Notes under the pieces: generated by a model
Told to the model about the DNA's origin: nothing
Databases searched by the model: none
What the model saw: only the letters and a program-made list of their open reading frames with translations
Shown: positions 1-8,620 of the stretch, one piece after another
Position numbering within the stretch: position 1 is the first letter of the stretch
Layout: each line of letters begins with the position of its first letter
Program-made: the position numbers and the translations under genes
Source: Fidelibacterota bacterium
GTDB taxonomy: Bacteria; Fidelibacterota; UBA2242; JAFGTP01
NCBI GenBank assembly: GCA_016934035.1
Contig: JAFGTP010000002.1
Span: 35,295-99,294, forward strand
Length of the DNA: 64,000 nucleotides
Direction: 5' to 3'

Positions 1-20
1 GATATAAACAAGGATCTGCT

Positions 21-428
21 ATGAAGAAACGATATGTATTGACTTTTCCTTCTGATACCACCAATGAACCCATCACATACAATCTGGTCAAACAATTTGA
101 CATCAAAATCAATATCATCAAAGCCAAAATCAATGCCGGTGAAGAAGGTACCCTGCTGCTGGAGATGGATGCAGCCCAGGAAAATATTCGAAAAGCCAGA
201 AAATATCTGGAAGAAAACCATATTGCCTGCCAGTCGGTTGAAAAAAAAGTCCATTGGAAAGAAGATGAATGCATGCACTGTGGCGCCTGTACGGCTGTTT
301 GTTTTTCCCAGGCCCTGACTATGGACGCAAACAGACAATTAATTTTTAATACAGAAAAATGTATTGTCTGTGAACTTTGTGTCAAGGCCTGCCCTCTGAA
401 ACTTTTTGAAATTCATTTTAGTGAATAA
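21..428 (+). CDS. NIL domain-containing 4Fe-4S ferredoxin
   Basis: A 135-residue protein with two parts. Residues 1-76 look like a NIL domain, the small ferredoxin-like fold also found at the end of methionine ABC transporter ATPases. Residues 80-130 hold two [4Fe-4S] motifs: CMHCGACTAVC (Cys 84, 87, 90, 94) and CIVCELCVKAC (Cys 114, 117, 120, 124). It is probably a cytoplasmic dicluster electron carrier; NIL-ferredoxins have been linked to sulfur-amino-acid metabolism, but its partner is not visible here. The ATG follows AAGGATCTGCT, a good ribosome binding site. It is complete and reads toward the bat operon about 185 bases downstream. Confidence 0.88.
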   Translation: MKKRYVLTFPSDTTNEPITYNLVKQFDIKINIIKAKINAGEEGTLLLEMDAAQENIRKARKYLEENHIACQSVEKKVHWKEDECMHCGACTAVCFSQALTMDANRQLIFNTEKCIVCELCVKACPLKLFEIHFSE

Positions 429-609
429 TTATTCAACAGTGGACAAGGAATCGGTTTTTCATTCGGAGGCTGAAGTTTTATTTAATTCCCTGGGTTTTGA
501 ATAAAATACAATTTATCCTTTGGGTGAAATAAATCTTGATATTTTTTTTGGAACTTATCATTTTTGGCAGGGTAAAAAACCTGTGAAATTTTATCAAAAC
601 CTTATGTAA
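421..609 (+). pseudogene. possible degraded coding remnant with in-frame stop
   Basis: Immediately after, and overlapping by 8 bases, the ferredoxin gene, a frame opening at GTG 421 reads 27 plausible codons to a TAA at 502-504. The same frame then reads 34 more protein-like codons (…GTYHFWQGKKPVKFYQ…) to a TAA at 607-609. The tight coupling to the ferredoxin and the continued composition after the stop suggest a decayed small gene or the remains of a longer partner. It is too short to assign to a family, and chance cannot be excluded. Confidence 0.25.
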
Positions 610-613
610 TAGG

Positions 614-1615
614 ATGTTCGGAAATATGATTTACTTTTCTCATTGGTATTTTTTGGTATTGTTGCTTCTGATACCGATCCTGATTTATCTGAAAATCAGA
701 AAAGGAGGCCGATTTGAACAAAGTATCACCTTTTGTTCCCTGCAGCCCATCCTGGCACTGGGGGGGCATGATAAATGGAAAAATTCCACCCTCTTTTACC
801 TGAAAATGGCTGGGCTGGCCCTGCTCATTTTCGCCCTGGCCCGTCCGCAAAAGGTCAACACGGAAAAAGTTTTTTCTACCGAGGGTATTGACATCGTCCT
901 GGCCCTCGATATTTCCACCTCCATGCTGGCTGTGGATTTTAAACCCAACCGCCTGGAAGCAGCCAAAGTTGTTGCCAAGCAATTTGTGGCTGGCCGGAAA
1001 AATGACAGAATCGGACTGGTGGTCTTTGCCGGTGAAACCTTTTTGCAATGCCCGCTCACCATTGATTATAATGTCCTTGAAAATTTCATTGATCAGGTGA
1101 CAACGGCCGAAAAAGAGTTTGACGGTACAGCTATTGGTATGGCCATCGCAAATTCTGTCAATCGCCTGCGGGACAGCAAGGCCAAAAGCAAAGTACTGAT
1201 CCTGCTTTCCGATGGACGCAATAATGCCGGTGAACTGGACCCGCTGACGGCCGCTGACCTGGCAAAAACTTTTGAGATAAAAATTTATACCATCGGTGCC
1301 GGTAAAGAGGGAGAAGCTCCCTATCCTGTCCAAACCATTGGCGGCCAGACACGCTATCAGATGGTGGATGTGCAAATCGATGAAAAAGTACTGAGTGAAG
1401 TGGCTAGTGCCACCGGTGGGAAATATTTCCGTGCTACCAACCAGGAGATGCTCTCCTCAATTTATGATGAAATCAGCCGTATGGAAAAAACCGAAATTAA
1501 GGTCACTGATTATTATAATTATTTTGAAATGTACTTCTGGTTTCTCCTGCCGGGATTTTTTATGATTATTACTGTTGTTATTCTGGAACGTACAATCTGG
1601 AGGAAAACACCCTGA
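614..1615 (+). CDS. batA: BatA: von Willebrand factor A domain membrane protein
   Basis: First gene of a complete bat (Bacteroides aerotolerance) operon. It has 333 residues: two N-terminal membrane segments (about 8-27 and 60-77), a periplasm-facing VWA domain from about residue 92 with an intact MIDAS metal site (DISTS at 99-103, a later GTAIG threonine and LLSDG aspartate), and a C-terminal membrane helix (about 306-326). VWA domains bind metal and partner proteins; Bat proteins are associated with oxidative stress tolerance, but their biochemistry is not settled. The first ATG (614) has AGG directly next to it and no spacing; ATG 626 has AGGA about 11 bases upstream and may be the true start. 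The stop overlaps batB by one base. Confidence 0.9.
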   Translation: MFGNMIYFSHWYFLVLLLLIPILIYLKIRKGGRFEQSITFCSLQPILALGGHDKWKNSTLFYLKMAGLALLIFALARPQKVNTEKVFSTEGIDIVLALDISTSMLAVDFKPNRLEAAKVVAKQFVAGRKNDRIGLVVFAGETFLQCPLTIDYNVLENFIDQVTTAEKEFDGTAIGMAIANSVNRLRDSKAKSKVLILLSDGRNNAGELDPLTAADLAKTFEIKIYTIGAGKEGEAPYPVQTIGGQTRYQMVDVQIDEKVLSEVASATGGKYFRATNQEMLSSIYDEISRMEKTEIKVTDYYNYFEMYFWFLLPGFFMIITVVILERTIWRKTP

Positions 1616-2631
1616 TGTTGAAATTTGAGCACCCTGAATTGTTCTGGATTTTCTTAATTTTACTGGCTATCACTGGTCTCTTCATCTATCGCAACAAAAG
1701 CCGTAAAAGGGACCTGAAAAGTTTCGCCGATGAAACAATCCAGGGCAAATTGATGCAAAATTTTAATCCGGCCAGACGTAAGGCCAAACATTATTTGACT
1801 ATTTTAGGTCTGTTCTTTTTAAGTATTGCCGTGGTAGGCCCCAAGGTCGGAAAAACCCTTAAAAAAGTCGAGCGCAAAGGGGTGGATGTCATCATCGCAA
1901 TCGATATTTCTAACAGTATGAACGCCGAAGACCTGGCCCCCTCGCGACTGGAGCGAGTCAAATACGAGGCCACAAAATTTATTGATAAAATGAAAGGCGA
2001 CCGCATTGGCCTGGTTGCTTTTGCCGGCGTCAGCTATCTCCAATGCCCACTGACTCTCGATTACAGTGCAGCTAAACTGTTTTTGGACGCAATTTCCAGC
2101 GATATTATCGGGGTGCAGGGCACTGCAATGGCCGATGCTGTCCAAAGGGGTATTGACGCCTTCAAAGGAGATGAAAAAAAACACAAAGTCATTGTTGTAA
2201 TTTCTGATGGTGAAGACCATGAGGGGAAAATTGCAGAAGTCATCAAAACCGCCAGGGAAAAAGGCATTGTTATCTATTCTATTGGCGTGGGCAGTTATAG
2301 TGGCGCACCCATACCAGTGGTAGCCAAAGACGGCAGCATTGCCTACAAAAAAGACCGCGCCGGAAAAGTGGTCACCACCGCCCTTCAGGAAAATACCATG
2401 AAAGAATTTGCCTCTGAAACCGGTGGTGAATATTACAATCTGAACAAAAATAACCATGCTTTTGAAGAAATGTATGAAAAAATCCGAGGCATGGAACAAA
2501 AGGATTTTAAAACCCATGAATTCAGTGATTACGAAAATCGCTATCAGGTTTTTCTTGCAATTGGACTGATCCTTTTGATAATGGAATTTTTTATTCGCGA
2601 CTGGAACAAAAAAAATGAGGAGATGGCATGA
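1615..2631 (+). CDS. batB: BatB: von Willebrand factor A domain membrane protein
   Basis: 338 residues with the same architecture as BatA: two N-terminal membrane segments (about 8-25 and 58-76), a VWA domain with MIDAS DISNS at 97-101 plus GTAMADA and VISDGEDH, and a C-terminal anchor (about 310-330). It is a paralogue of the upstream gene, translationally coupled through TGATG. Its 3' end overlaps batC by 4 bases. BatA and BatB side by side, followed by BatC, BatD and BatE, is the canonical bat order. It is expected to form an inner-membrane complex with the neighbouring Bat proteins. Confidence 0.92.
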   Translation: MLKFEHPELFWIFLILLAITGLFIYRNKSRKRDLKSFADETIQGKLMQNFNPARRKAKHYLTILGLFFLSIAVVGPKVGKTLKKVERKGVDVIIAIDISNSMNAEDLAPSRLERVKYEATKFIDKMKGDRIGLVAFAGVSYLQCPLTLDYSAAKLFLDAISSDIIGVQGTAMADAVQRGIDAFKGDEKKHKVIVVISDGEDHEGKIAEVIKTAREKGIVIYSIGVGSYSGAPIPVVAKDGSIAYKKDRAGKVVTTALQENTMKEFASETGGEYYNLNKNNHAFEEMYEKIRGMEQKDFKTHEFSDYENRYQVFLAIGLILLIMEFFIRDWNKKNEEMA

Positions 2632-3413
2632 TCAAATTGTTACCGAGACTGACATTCATTCTCCTGTTCTTTTCTCTTTTGGCCTTTTCCAAGGACAAAC
2701 CGGCAAAATTGATTGAGAAGGGAAATTACCAGGAAGCCATCAAGAATTATGACCGAATTATCAATGAACATCCGGAATGGCCCCAGGCCCATTTCGGTAA
2801 AGGTGTGGCTCTCTACAAAAGCCAAAATACCGAAGAGGCAGCCAAAGAGTTTGAACAATCCATTGCCGCCAAAGACAACCTGCAAAAATCCGCTGCCTAC
2901 TATAATCTTGGAAATATTTTATTAAATTCCGGAAAACCCGATGAAGCACTGAAATATTTTCGTAAGTCCCTGGAACTGAACCCCCGGGATTTTGAAGCAA
3001 AACACAATTTCGAGTTGGCCAAACGTATGCTCCAGCAGCAACAGCAGCAACAGGACCAACAAAATCAACAGGAAAAAGATCCGCAGGACCAACAGCAAAA
3101 TCAGCCAAAACAGGAGAATCAAGACCAGCAAGACCAGAAGGACCAGCAGAATCAGGATCAGCAACAAAACCAACAAGACCAGCAACAAAAGGAAAACCAG
3201 CAACAAAACCAGCAACAACAAGATCCAAATCAGCAGTCGAATCAGGATAGGCAGCAACCTAATCAAAAGCAACAGGACGTGGAACAACAACAAGAGATGA
3301 AAAAGCAGGAAGCCGCTCAATTGCTCAACAGTCTGAAACAAAATCAGAAAGATATGATGAAAAAAAGAGTCAAAGTTCAGACCGGCGGCACAAAAAAGGA
3401 AAAGGACTGGTAA
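2628..3413 (+). CDS. batC: BatC: TPR protein with long Gln/Asn-rich tail
   Basis: 261 residues. An N-terminal signal sequence (about 1-21) is followed by TPR repeats (about 22-130; the helix pairs around YQEAIKNYDRII and AAYYNLGNILLNSGK are typical). From about 134 to 225 the protein is almost only Q, N, D, K, E and P, written in CAA/CAG/AAT codons, then a basic tail. TPRs mediate protein-protein contacts, and BatC-type proteins sit in the periplasm with BatA and BatB. A charged or polar C-terminal tail is common in this family, but such a pure Q-rich stretch is extreme. It overlaps batB by 4 bases and ends one base before batD. Confidence 0.85.
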   Translation: MIKLLPRLTFILLFFSLLAFSKDKPAKLIEKGNYQEAIKNYDRIINEHPEWPQAHFGKGVALYKSQNTEEAAKEFEQSIAAKDNLQKSAAYYNLGNILLNSGKPDEALKYFRKSLELNPRDFEAKHNFELAKRMLQQQQQQQDQQNQQEKDPQDQQQNQPKQENQDQQDQKDQQNQDQQQNQQDQQQKENQQQNQQQQDPNQQSNQDRQQPNQKQQDVEQQQEMKKQEAAQLLNSLKQNQKDMMKKRVKVQTGGTKKEKDW

Positions 3414-3414
3414 A

Positions 3415-5241
3415 ATGAACAAAAAACTACGGATACAATTTTTACTGGCCGTTTTCCTCATGACAACCTTGGGCTTTGCTGATGACATTACCATCAATGC
3501 CACGGTCAACTCAACCAACATCACACTCAATGATATTTTGTCCTATACCGTTGAAATTGACGGCACCAATAAAATAAAACACCTGCCGGAACCCCAGGGG
3601 AGCAATTTTTTAATTGTCAATGGACCTTTTCAATCCAGCAATTTTCAGTTCATCAACGGAAAAATGTCCGCAAAAATCTCCTATACCTGGCAATTACAAC
3701 CCCAGGCAGAAGGGGAACTGATAATAAACGGTTTCTCAGTCCAATATGAAAAAAAGAAATATAGCGCTGATAGAATTGTTGTAAAGGTTGAAAAAGCGCG
3801 ATATTCATCGGGCAGCCAAAATAATTCAGGCAAGCAAAACCAGTCGGACCAGGCAGAGAATTCCACGGAAGGCCGTATATTTATAGATGCTATTCCCTCA
3901 AAGAAATCCGTATACCTCGGCGAGCAGGTTATCGTCGAATATAAACTGATTTATAATATGCAGATTACCAACTATGGCACAGAAAAATTACCCGAAGCCA
4001 AAGGATTTTGGGTAGAAGAACTAGACGAAATTAAAAATCCCCAATCTTCCAAAATTGTCATTGATGGAAATGAATATTATGCGGCCACCATCAAACGGAT
4101 TGCACTTTTTCCTACTCAAAGCGGCACCTTGACGCTGGACCCGATGATCACTCAGTGTGAGGTCGTACTGCCTAAGGCCAGAAGACGCTCCAGTTCACCT
4201 TTTGATTCTTTTTTCGATGATTCCTTTTTTGGTAATTCCGTCTTTGACCGGACAGCGGTCAAGCGGGTTGTGTCCTCGCCACTGTCAATAGATGTCAAAC
4301 CCCTTCCGGCTTACCAGGACCCTTCCGTTCTGCCCCCTGTCATGGAAAATGTCCAGGTGTCCGGCAATATTGATACGACAGAAATTCTGCGTGACAAAGC
4401 GCTCACCCTAAAATATTATGTCACCGGCTATGGCAACATCAATGCCGTGGACTTTCCGAAACCGGAACTGCCGGATTATGTGGAAGTCTTTCCGCCCAAG
4501 GTCAATAAAGTCAATGAAAAGAAAATGAAAATCAAGGGGTCTGCAACCTATGAATATGTTATCATTCCTCATCAAGCAGGAACCCTGACTATTCCGCCTG
4601 TGGACTTTACTTATTATGATCCGCAAAAAAACAAATACCAAACACTAAGGTCGAAAAAATTCGATGTTATGGTCAAAGAAGACAAAAACCTGGTGTCCTA
4701 CAGCACCGGACTCAGCAAAGAAGAAGTCCGCATGCTGGATCAGGATATCCGCTATATTTTAAAAGGTCGTGTCCAATGGCGTCGGATTGATACCCATTTT
4801 TATCAAAATAACAGTTTTATCCTGATCAATATCATTTCATTTTTGCTGGTTGCGGTGGCGCTGGTTGTCAAAACGCATCAAAAGACCATCGGAAGCAATC
4901 CGGTACTGACCCGCAAAAGCAAAGCATTGAAAAAAGCCCAGGAAAGACTGGGTAAAGCAATGGAGCAAGAATCGGGGCATTCTCCGGAAATTCTGGACAG
5001 TGTCCTGAAAGGGTTTATTTCCGATCGGTTGAACCTGCCGGAAGCCGGACTTAGTCCCTTGAACATCAGGGAGGTATTGTCCCGGAAAAAAGTAGATGAA
5101 AACCTGGTTCACGATACCTTTATTTTTTTGGAAAATATGGAACTTTATAAATATTCTCCCGGTGCCACAGGTAATTTAAACGAGCAGGTCCTGGCCGACA
5201 CCTGCAAAAACCTGCTGGCCAGACTGAGTAAGGTGATCTGA
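3415..5241 (+). CDS. batD: BatD: periplasmic beta-domain membrane protein
   Basis: 608 residues of the BatD family. It has a signal peptide (about 1-22), several predicted beta-sandwich domains exposed to the periplasm (about 25-460), one membrane helix (about 466-490, LINIISFLLVAVALVV) and a cytoplasmic helical tail. A serine- and phenylalanine-rich linker lies near residue 260. It is placed between batC and batE with one-base spacing on the left and a one-base overlap (TGATG) on the right. Its role is probably as the large scaffold of the Bat complex; no catalytic motif is visible. Confidence 0.88.
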   Translation: MNKKLRIQFLLAVFLMTTLGFADDITINATVNSTNITLNDILSYTVEIDGTNKIKHLPEPQGSNFLIVNGPFQSSNFQFINGKMSAKISYTWQLQPQAEGELIINGFSVQYEKKKYSADRIVVKVEKARYSSGSQNNSGKQNQSDQAENSTEGRIFIDAIPSKKSVYLGEQVIVEYKLIYNMQITNYGTEKLPEAKGFWVEELDEIKNPQSSKIVIDGNEYYAATIKRIALFPTQSGTLTLDPMITQCEVVLPKARRRSSSPFDSFFDDSFFGNSVFDRTAVKRVVSSPLSIDVKPLPAYQDPSVLPPVMENVQVSGNIDTTEILRDKALTLKYYVTGYGNINAVDFPKPELPDYVEVFPPKVNKVNEKKMKIKGSATYEYVIIPHQAGTLTIPPVDFTYYDPQKNKYQTLRSKKFDVMVKEDKNLVSYSTGLSKEEVRMLDQDIRYILKGRVQWRRIDTHFYQNNSFILINIISFLLVAVALVVKTHQKTIGSNPVLTRKSKALKKAQERLGKAMEQESGHSPEILDSVLKGFISDRLNLPEAGLSPLNIREVLSRKKVDENLVHDTFIFLENMELYKYSPGATGNLNEQVLADTCKNLLARLSKVI

Positions 5242-5996
5242 TGAAAAATATAATCAAACGCATTGCAATTCTTAGCCTGCTGATAACCCTGGCCATTGCC
5301 CAGGATGTAGACTTCCTTTTCGAGAAAGCCAATGAACATTATCAGCAGGAAAATTTCAGAGAAGCCATCAAATTGTATGAAGATATCCTTCGCAATGGAC
5401 AGGAAAGTGGCAAACTGTATTACAATCTTGGGAACGCTTACTATAAAATTGATGAAATCGGAAAAGCAGTTCTTTATTATGAAAAAGCCCTGGTGCTGAT
5501 GCCGGAAGATGAAAATCTGGCCTTTAATCTCAAACTGGCCAATGTCAAAGTACAGGATCGGATTCAGGTCCCGGAGGACAGTTTTATTATCAAAGTGCAT
5601 CAAAAATTTATCAACCTATTTTCCATCTATGTCTGGTCGGTCCTGTTTAGCGTTTTTGTGCTCATGGCGGCACTGGTTTTTTTTATATCAGTGTGGCTGG
5701 CTAAATACGATCTGAAATTTTTACGAAATTTTGCATTGATTGCCATTGTAATGGCCATGGTCTCAGGCTATCCGACTCTGCAAAAACATCAAAAGGAAGA
5801 ACTGACCTCCAAAGGTGTGGTCCTGGAAACGGTGGTGGATGTATTCGCTGCCCCCGATTCCGAAAGCACCCGGTTGTTTAATATTCATGAAGGGACTGTA
5901 TTCACTATCTTGGATATAGATGGCAGTTGGTTCAAAATTGAATTACTGGATGGTAAACAAGGCTGGGTTTCCAGAGACGATTGCGGGGAGGTGTAA
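5241..5996 (+). CDS. batE: BatE: TPR and SH3-like domain membrane protein
   Basis: 251 residues: signal peptide (1-20), TPR repeats (about 23-100, with LYYNLGNAYYKIDEIGKAV), two membrane segments (about 126-153 and 160-177) and a C-terminal bacterial SH3-like domain (about 187-251, ending in GKQGWVSRDDC). This is the usual architecture of BatE and closes the operon. TPR and SH3 parts point to binding other Bat proteins or the cell wall. No terminator is obvious after it; the next gene starts about 270 bases downstream. Confidence 0.88.
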   Translation: MKNIIKRIAILSLLITLAIAQDVDFLFEKANEHYQQENFREAIKLYEDILRNGQESGKLYYNLGNAYYKIDEIGKAVLYYEKALVLMPEDENLAFNLKLANVKVQDRIQVPEDSFIIKVHQKFINLFSIYVWSVLFSVFVLMAALVFFISVWLAKYDLKFLRNFALIAIVMAMVSGYPTLQKHQKEELTSKGVVLETVVDVFAAPDSESTRLFNIHEGTVFTILDIDGSWFKIELLDGKQGWVSRDDCGEV

Positions 5997-6161
5997 AATC
6001 CAAATCCTGAGAAATATTTTTGTCTCTCCGTTGATTTTGGGCATTGTAAAAAATCATAAACGACGAAGATTTGATACCTGATATTTTGGTCAAACAGCAA
6101 TCCTGCCAATTGTTTGTTTGATGATCTTCAGAAGAGCGGCTGGACTTCAGCAGTGGCGCCA

Positions 6162-6179
6162 ATCAGGCCTTGGCCTGAT
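6162..6179. repeat. near-perfect palindrome between batE and the SPOR gene
   Basis: ATCAGGCC-TT-GGCCTGAT is an 8-base inverted repeat with a 2-base centre, in the 267-base gap between batE and the SPOR gene. There is no following T-run, so it is a poor terminator; it could be an operator or a DNA hairpin. The rest of the gap shows no gene. Confidence 0.45.
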
Positions 6180-6263
6180 ATCATGTTCTCATCATTAAAA
6201 CTCTTTTCGAATTACACTAAAAAAGCTTATATTTTTTTGTATCTAACTTTTATGGATAATATT

Positions 6264-6734
6264 ATGAAAAAACAATTATTAATACTTTTTATAATGCTGG
6301 CCTTTCTAAATGCCCAGGTACTGATTCGGCAAAATGAGGATTTTGATCCGGCCACTTTGAATGAACCACCGGTTTCAATGATGAATACTTCGGATATTTA
6401 TGAAATTATCTCTGATGTCCATGGATATACTTTTGGCAATCTTGCCGGTAATGAAATGCGCACCATGGAAATGCAGGGCTGGAAAATTCAACTTTACTCC
6501 ACTAAAAATTTCTATGAAGCTGACAGTATTAAAAATCTTGCAGACCAGGCATTTCCCAATGAAGAAGTTATCTCTGTTTTTAATTCACCCTATTACAAAA
6601 TTCGAATGGGAAACTGTAAAAACAGAAATGAGGCGGAATATTTACTGGAAGAGGCAAAACGCCGGCAGTTTCATAATGCCTGGATCATTCCCTCAAGAGT
6701 CATGGTCGAAGAAAGAACTTCAATTAACAAATAA
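6264..6734 (+). CDS. secreted SPOR-domain protein
   Basis: The ORF track opens at 6114, but the product makes sense from ATG 6264 (or 6252), where a clean signal peptide begins (MKKQLLILFIMLAFLNAQ). The mature part ends in a SPOR domain (about residues 75-150; GWKIQLYSTKNF… and YYKIRMGNCKNRNEAE…), a small fold that binds denuded peptidoglycan glycan strands at division sites. At 156 residues it is a minimal SPOR protein. It is located just upstream of yebC. A second SPOR protein is encoded at 34.3 kb. Confidence 0.8.
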   Translation: MKKQLLILFIMLAFLNAQVLIRQNEDFDPATLNEPPVSMMNTSDIYEIISDVHGYTFGNLAGNEMRTMEMQGWKIQLYSTKNFYEADSIKNLADQAFPNEEVISVFNSPYYKIRMGNCKNRNEAEYLLEEAKRRQFHNAWIIPSRVMVEERTSINK

Positions 6735-6760
6735 TCGAATAGAAAGAGAAAGGATCTAAT

Positions 6761-7513
6761 ATGTCCGGACATTCCAAATGGAGTACGATAAAAAGAAAAA
6801 AAGGCGCTAAAGATGCGGCAAAAGGAAAAATTTTTACAAAAATTATCAAGGAAATTCAGGTAGCGGCAAAAATGGGCGGTGGTGATGAAGATGCCAATGC
6901 AAGATTGAAACAGGCAATCTTGGCTGCCAAAGATGCCAATATGCCGAAAAAAAATATTGAAAAAGCCATTCAAAAAGGGACCGGTGAATTGGAAGGGGTC
7001 AATTACGAAGAATTCACTTACGAAGGTTATGGTCCCGGCGGTGTTGCCATCCTGATCAACACCATGACTGACAATAAAAACCGGACGGTTTCCGAAGTGC
7101 GTCATCTGCTGGACAAGCATGGGGGTAATTTGGGAACCAGCGGGTCAGTGGCCTGGATGTTTGAAACCAAAGGAAAAATCGTTGTCCCTGCCGATAAAAT
7201 ATCAGAAGAAGATATCTTTATGGCGGCCACAGAAGCCGGTGCGGAAGATGTTTCCATCGAAGATGATGTCCATGTGATTTATACAGAACCCGGCAACATG
7301 ATGTCTGTTCGCAAAGCTTTGGAAAACCAGGGTATTGAAGTACAGGAATCAAAAATCGACCAAATTCCAAAAAATGAGGTGAAAATTGATGACCTTGATA
7401 TGGCCAAAAAACTTTTGAAAATGATCGATATGCTGGAAGACAATGATGATGTTTCCGAGGTCTTTGCAAATTTTGACATTTCCGAAGAATTAATCGAACA
7501 ACTGGAAGAATAA
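6761..7513 (+). CDS. yebC: YebC/PmpR family regulatory protein (TACO1-like)
   Basis: 250 residues covering the whole family, beginning with the signature MSGHSKWSTIKRKKGAKDAA and carrying the GYGPGGVAI and NKNRTVSEVR blocks. YebC proteins were described as DNA-binding regulators and more recently as translation factors that ease ribosome stalling at proline stretches. AAGGATCTAAT precedes the ATG. The gene sits directly upstream of ruvC and ruvA, the classical yebC-ruvC-ruvA order. Confidence 0.96.
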   Translation: MSGHSKWSTIKRKKGAKDAAKGKIFTKIIKEIQVAAKMGGGDEDANARLKQAILAAKDANMPKKNIEKAIQKGTGELEGVNYEEFTYEGYGPGGVAILINTMTDNKNRTVSEVRHLLDKHGGNLGTSGSVAWMFETKGKIVVPADKISEEDIFMAATEAGAEDVSIEDDVHVIYTEPGNMMSVRKALENQGIEVQESKIDQIPKNEVKIDDLDMAKKLLKMIDMLEDNDDVSEVFANFDISEELIEQLEE

Positions 7514-7514
7514 G

Positions 7515-8006
7515 TTGTCGGAATACATCATTCTGGGAGTCGATCCCGGATTGAAACACACTGGTTGTGGGATCATTGAAAAAACCGGAAAGGATATTCG
7601 GTACCTGGATTCCGGTACCATAGACACCTCTCCGGAAATGAAATTTCCAGACCGGCTGGTAAAAATATATGATGAAATTGAAAAAGTTATTTTAAAATAT
7701 AAACCGGACGCAATTGCCATTGAGCAATCGATTTATGCTCAAAATGTCAGTATTGCCTTGAAATTGGGACATGCACGGGGAATGGTTATTTTGGCAGCCG
7801 CCAGGCATCATCTGGAAATGGGTGAATATCCACCGAAGAAGATCAAATCTTCACTTACAGGAAACGGTTCGGCGACCAAAGACCAGGTTAAATTCATGGT
7901 GGCTAAACTCCTGAATATTAAACCCAATATGCTCTCCAATGATAGCAGCGATGCCCTGGCAGCAGCAATTTGTCATTTTAACCATTTTAAGTTGACAGGA
8001 CTGTAA
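7515..8006 (+). CDS. ruvC: RuvC Holliday junction resolvase
   Basis: 163 residues, the full length of RuvC. The acidic catalytic residues are visible: Asp10 in GVDPGLKHTG, Glu70 in IAIEQSIYA, and the C-terminal SNDSSDALAAAICH aspartates (near 143-146). RuvC cuts Holliday junctions symmetrically in complex with RuvAB. Translation must begin at TTG 7515, one base after the yebC stop; no ATG fits the conserved N-terminus. ruvB is not in the window. Confidence 0.95.
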   Translation: MSEYIILGVDPGLKHTGCGIIEKTGKDIRYLDSGTIDTSPEMKFPDRLVKIYDEIEKVILKYKPDAIAIEQSIYAQNVSIALKLGHARGMVILAAARHHLEMGEYPPKKIKSSLTGNGSATKDQVKFMVAKLLNIKPNMLSNDSSDALAAAICHFNHFKLTGL

Positions 8007-8007
8007 C

Positions 8008-8607
8008 ATGTACGAATACATCAGCGGAAAAATCATTAAAAAAGAGCCGACTTCTGCCATTATCGATGTTCATGGCATCGGCTATCGGATTTACATTCCA
8101 TTGTCAACCTATGAAACTCTGGGCCAACCCGGTGAAAACGTAAAACTACTGACTCATTTTAAAGTCCGTGAAGATGACCAGAGTCTCTATGGTTTTGCCA
8201 GTGAATCGGAACGCGACTTGTTTCGTTTACTGATCGATGTTTCCGGAATAGGCGCCCGGACAGCAATATCCATTTTATCCGGTGCCAGTGTCAATGAATT
8301 CAAACAGCGAATTCTCAACCAGGATGTTAAGGCTCTGACACTCATTCCGGGAATTGGTAAAAAAACAGCGCAGCGCATTATTGTGGAGCTGGCGGAAAAA
8401 TTACCGAAAATGGAAACCGGCGGGAGTGCCTCTTCCACGACGACCATTTCCATGAAAAGCCAAGTTCTGGACGAAGCAGTCCGGGCCCTGGTTTCTCTGG
8501 GATATAACAAACTATCAGCAGAAAAATCTGTCACCAAAGCCGCGGAAAAACTTGGAAATGCCGCAACTTTGGAACAATATATCAAAGCAGCCTTAAACAT
8601 GATTTAA
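8008..8607 (+). CDS. ruvA: RuvA Holliday junction branch-migration subunit
   Basis: 199 residues. It has an N-terminal OB fold (MYEYISGKIIKKEPTSAIID), two helix-hairpin-helix motifs (VSGIGARTAI and IPGIGKKTAQRI) that grip the DNA backbone, and a C-terminal RuvB-binding domain (about 150-199). RuvA tetramers hold the four-way junction for the RuvB motor. It starts one base after the ruvC stop, so the pair is co-translated. Confidence 0.96.
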   Translation: MYEYISGKIIKKEPTSAIIDVHGIGYRIYIPLSTYETLGQPGENVKLLTHFKVREDDQSLYGFASESERDLFRLLIDVSGIGARTAISILSGASVNEFKQRILNQDVKALTLIPGIGKKTAQRIIVELAEKLPKMETGGSASSTTTISMKSQVLDEAVRALVSLGYNKLSAEKSVTKAAEKLGNAATLEQYIKAALNMI

Positions 8608-8620
8608 TATGGAGGGAGAC

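Noticed and set aside
600-1375. 257-codon minus-strand ORF opposite batA
   Set aside because: Shadow of batA; the plus-strand frame has the VWA domain, MIDAS motif and operon context.
3040-3300. CRISPR or tandem-repeat array in the CAA/CAG-rich segment
   Set aside because: It is in-frame low-complexity coding sequence without regular spacers.
2922-3530. Long minus-strand ORF rich in Leu opposite batC
   Set aside because: It is the antisense reading of the CAA/CAG-rich tail (CTG/TTG = Leu), with no start signal.
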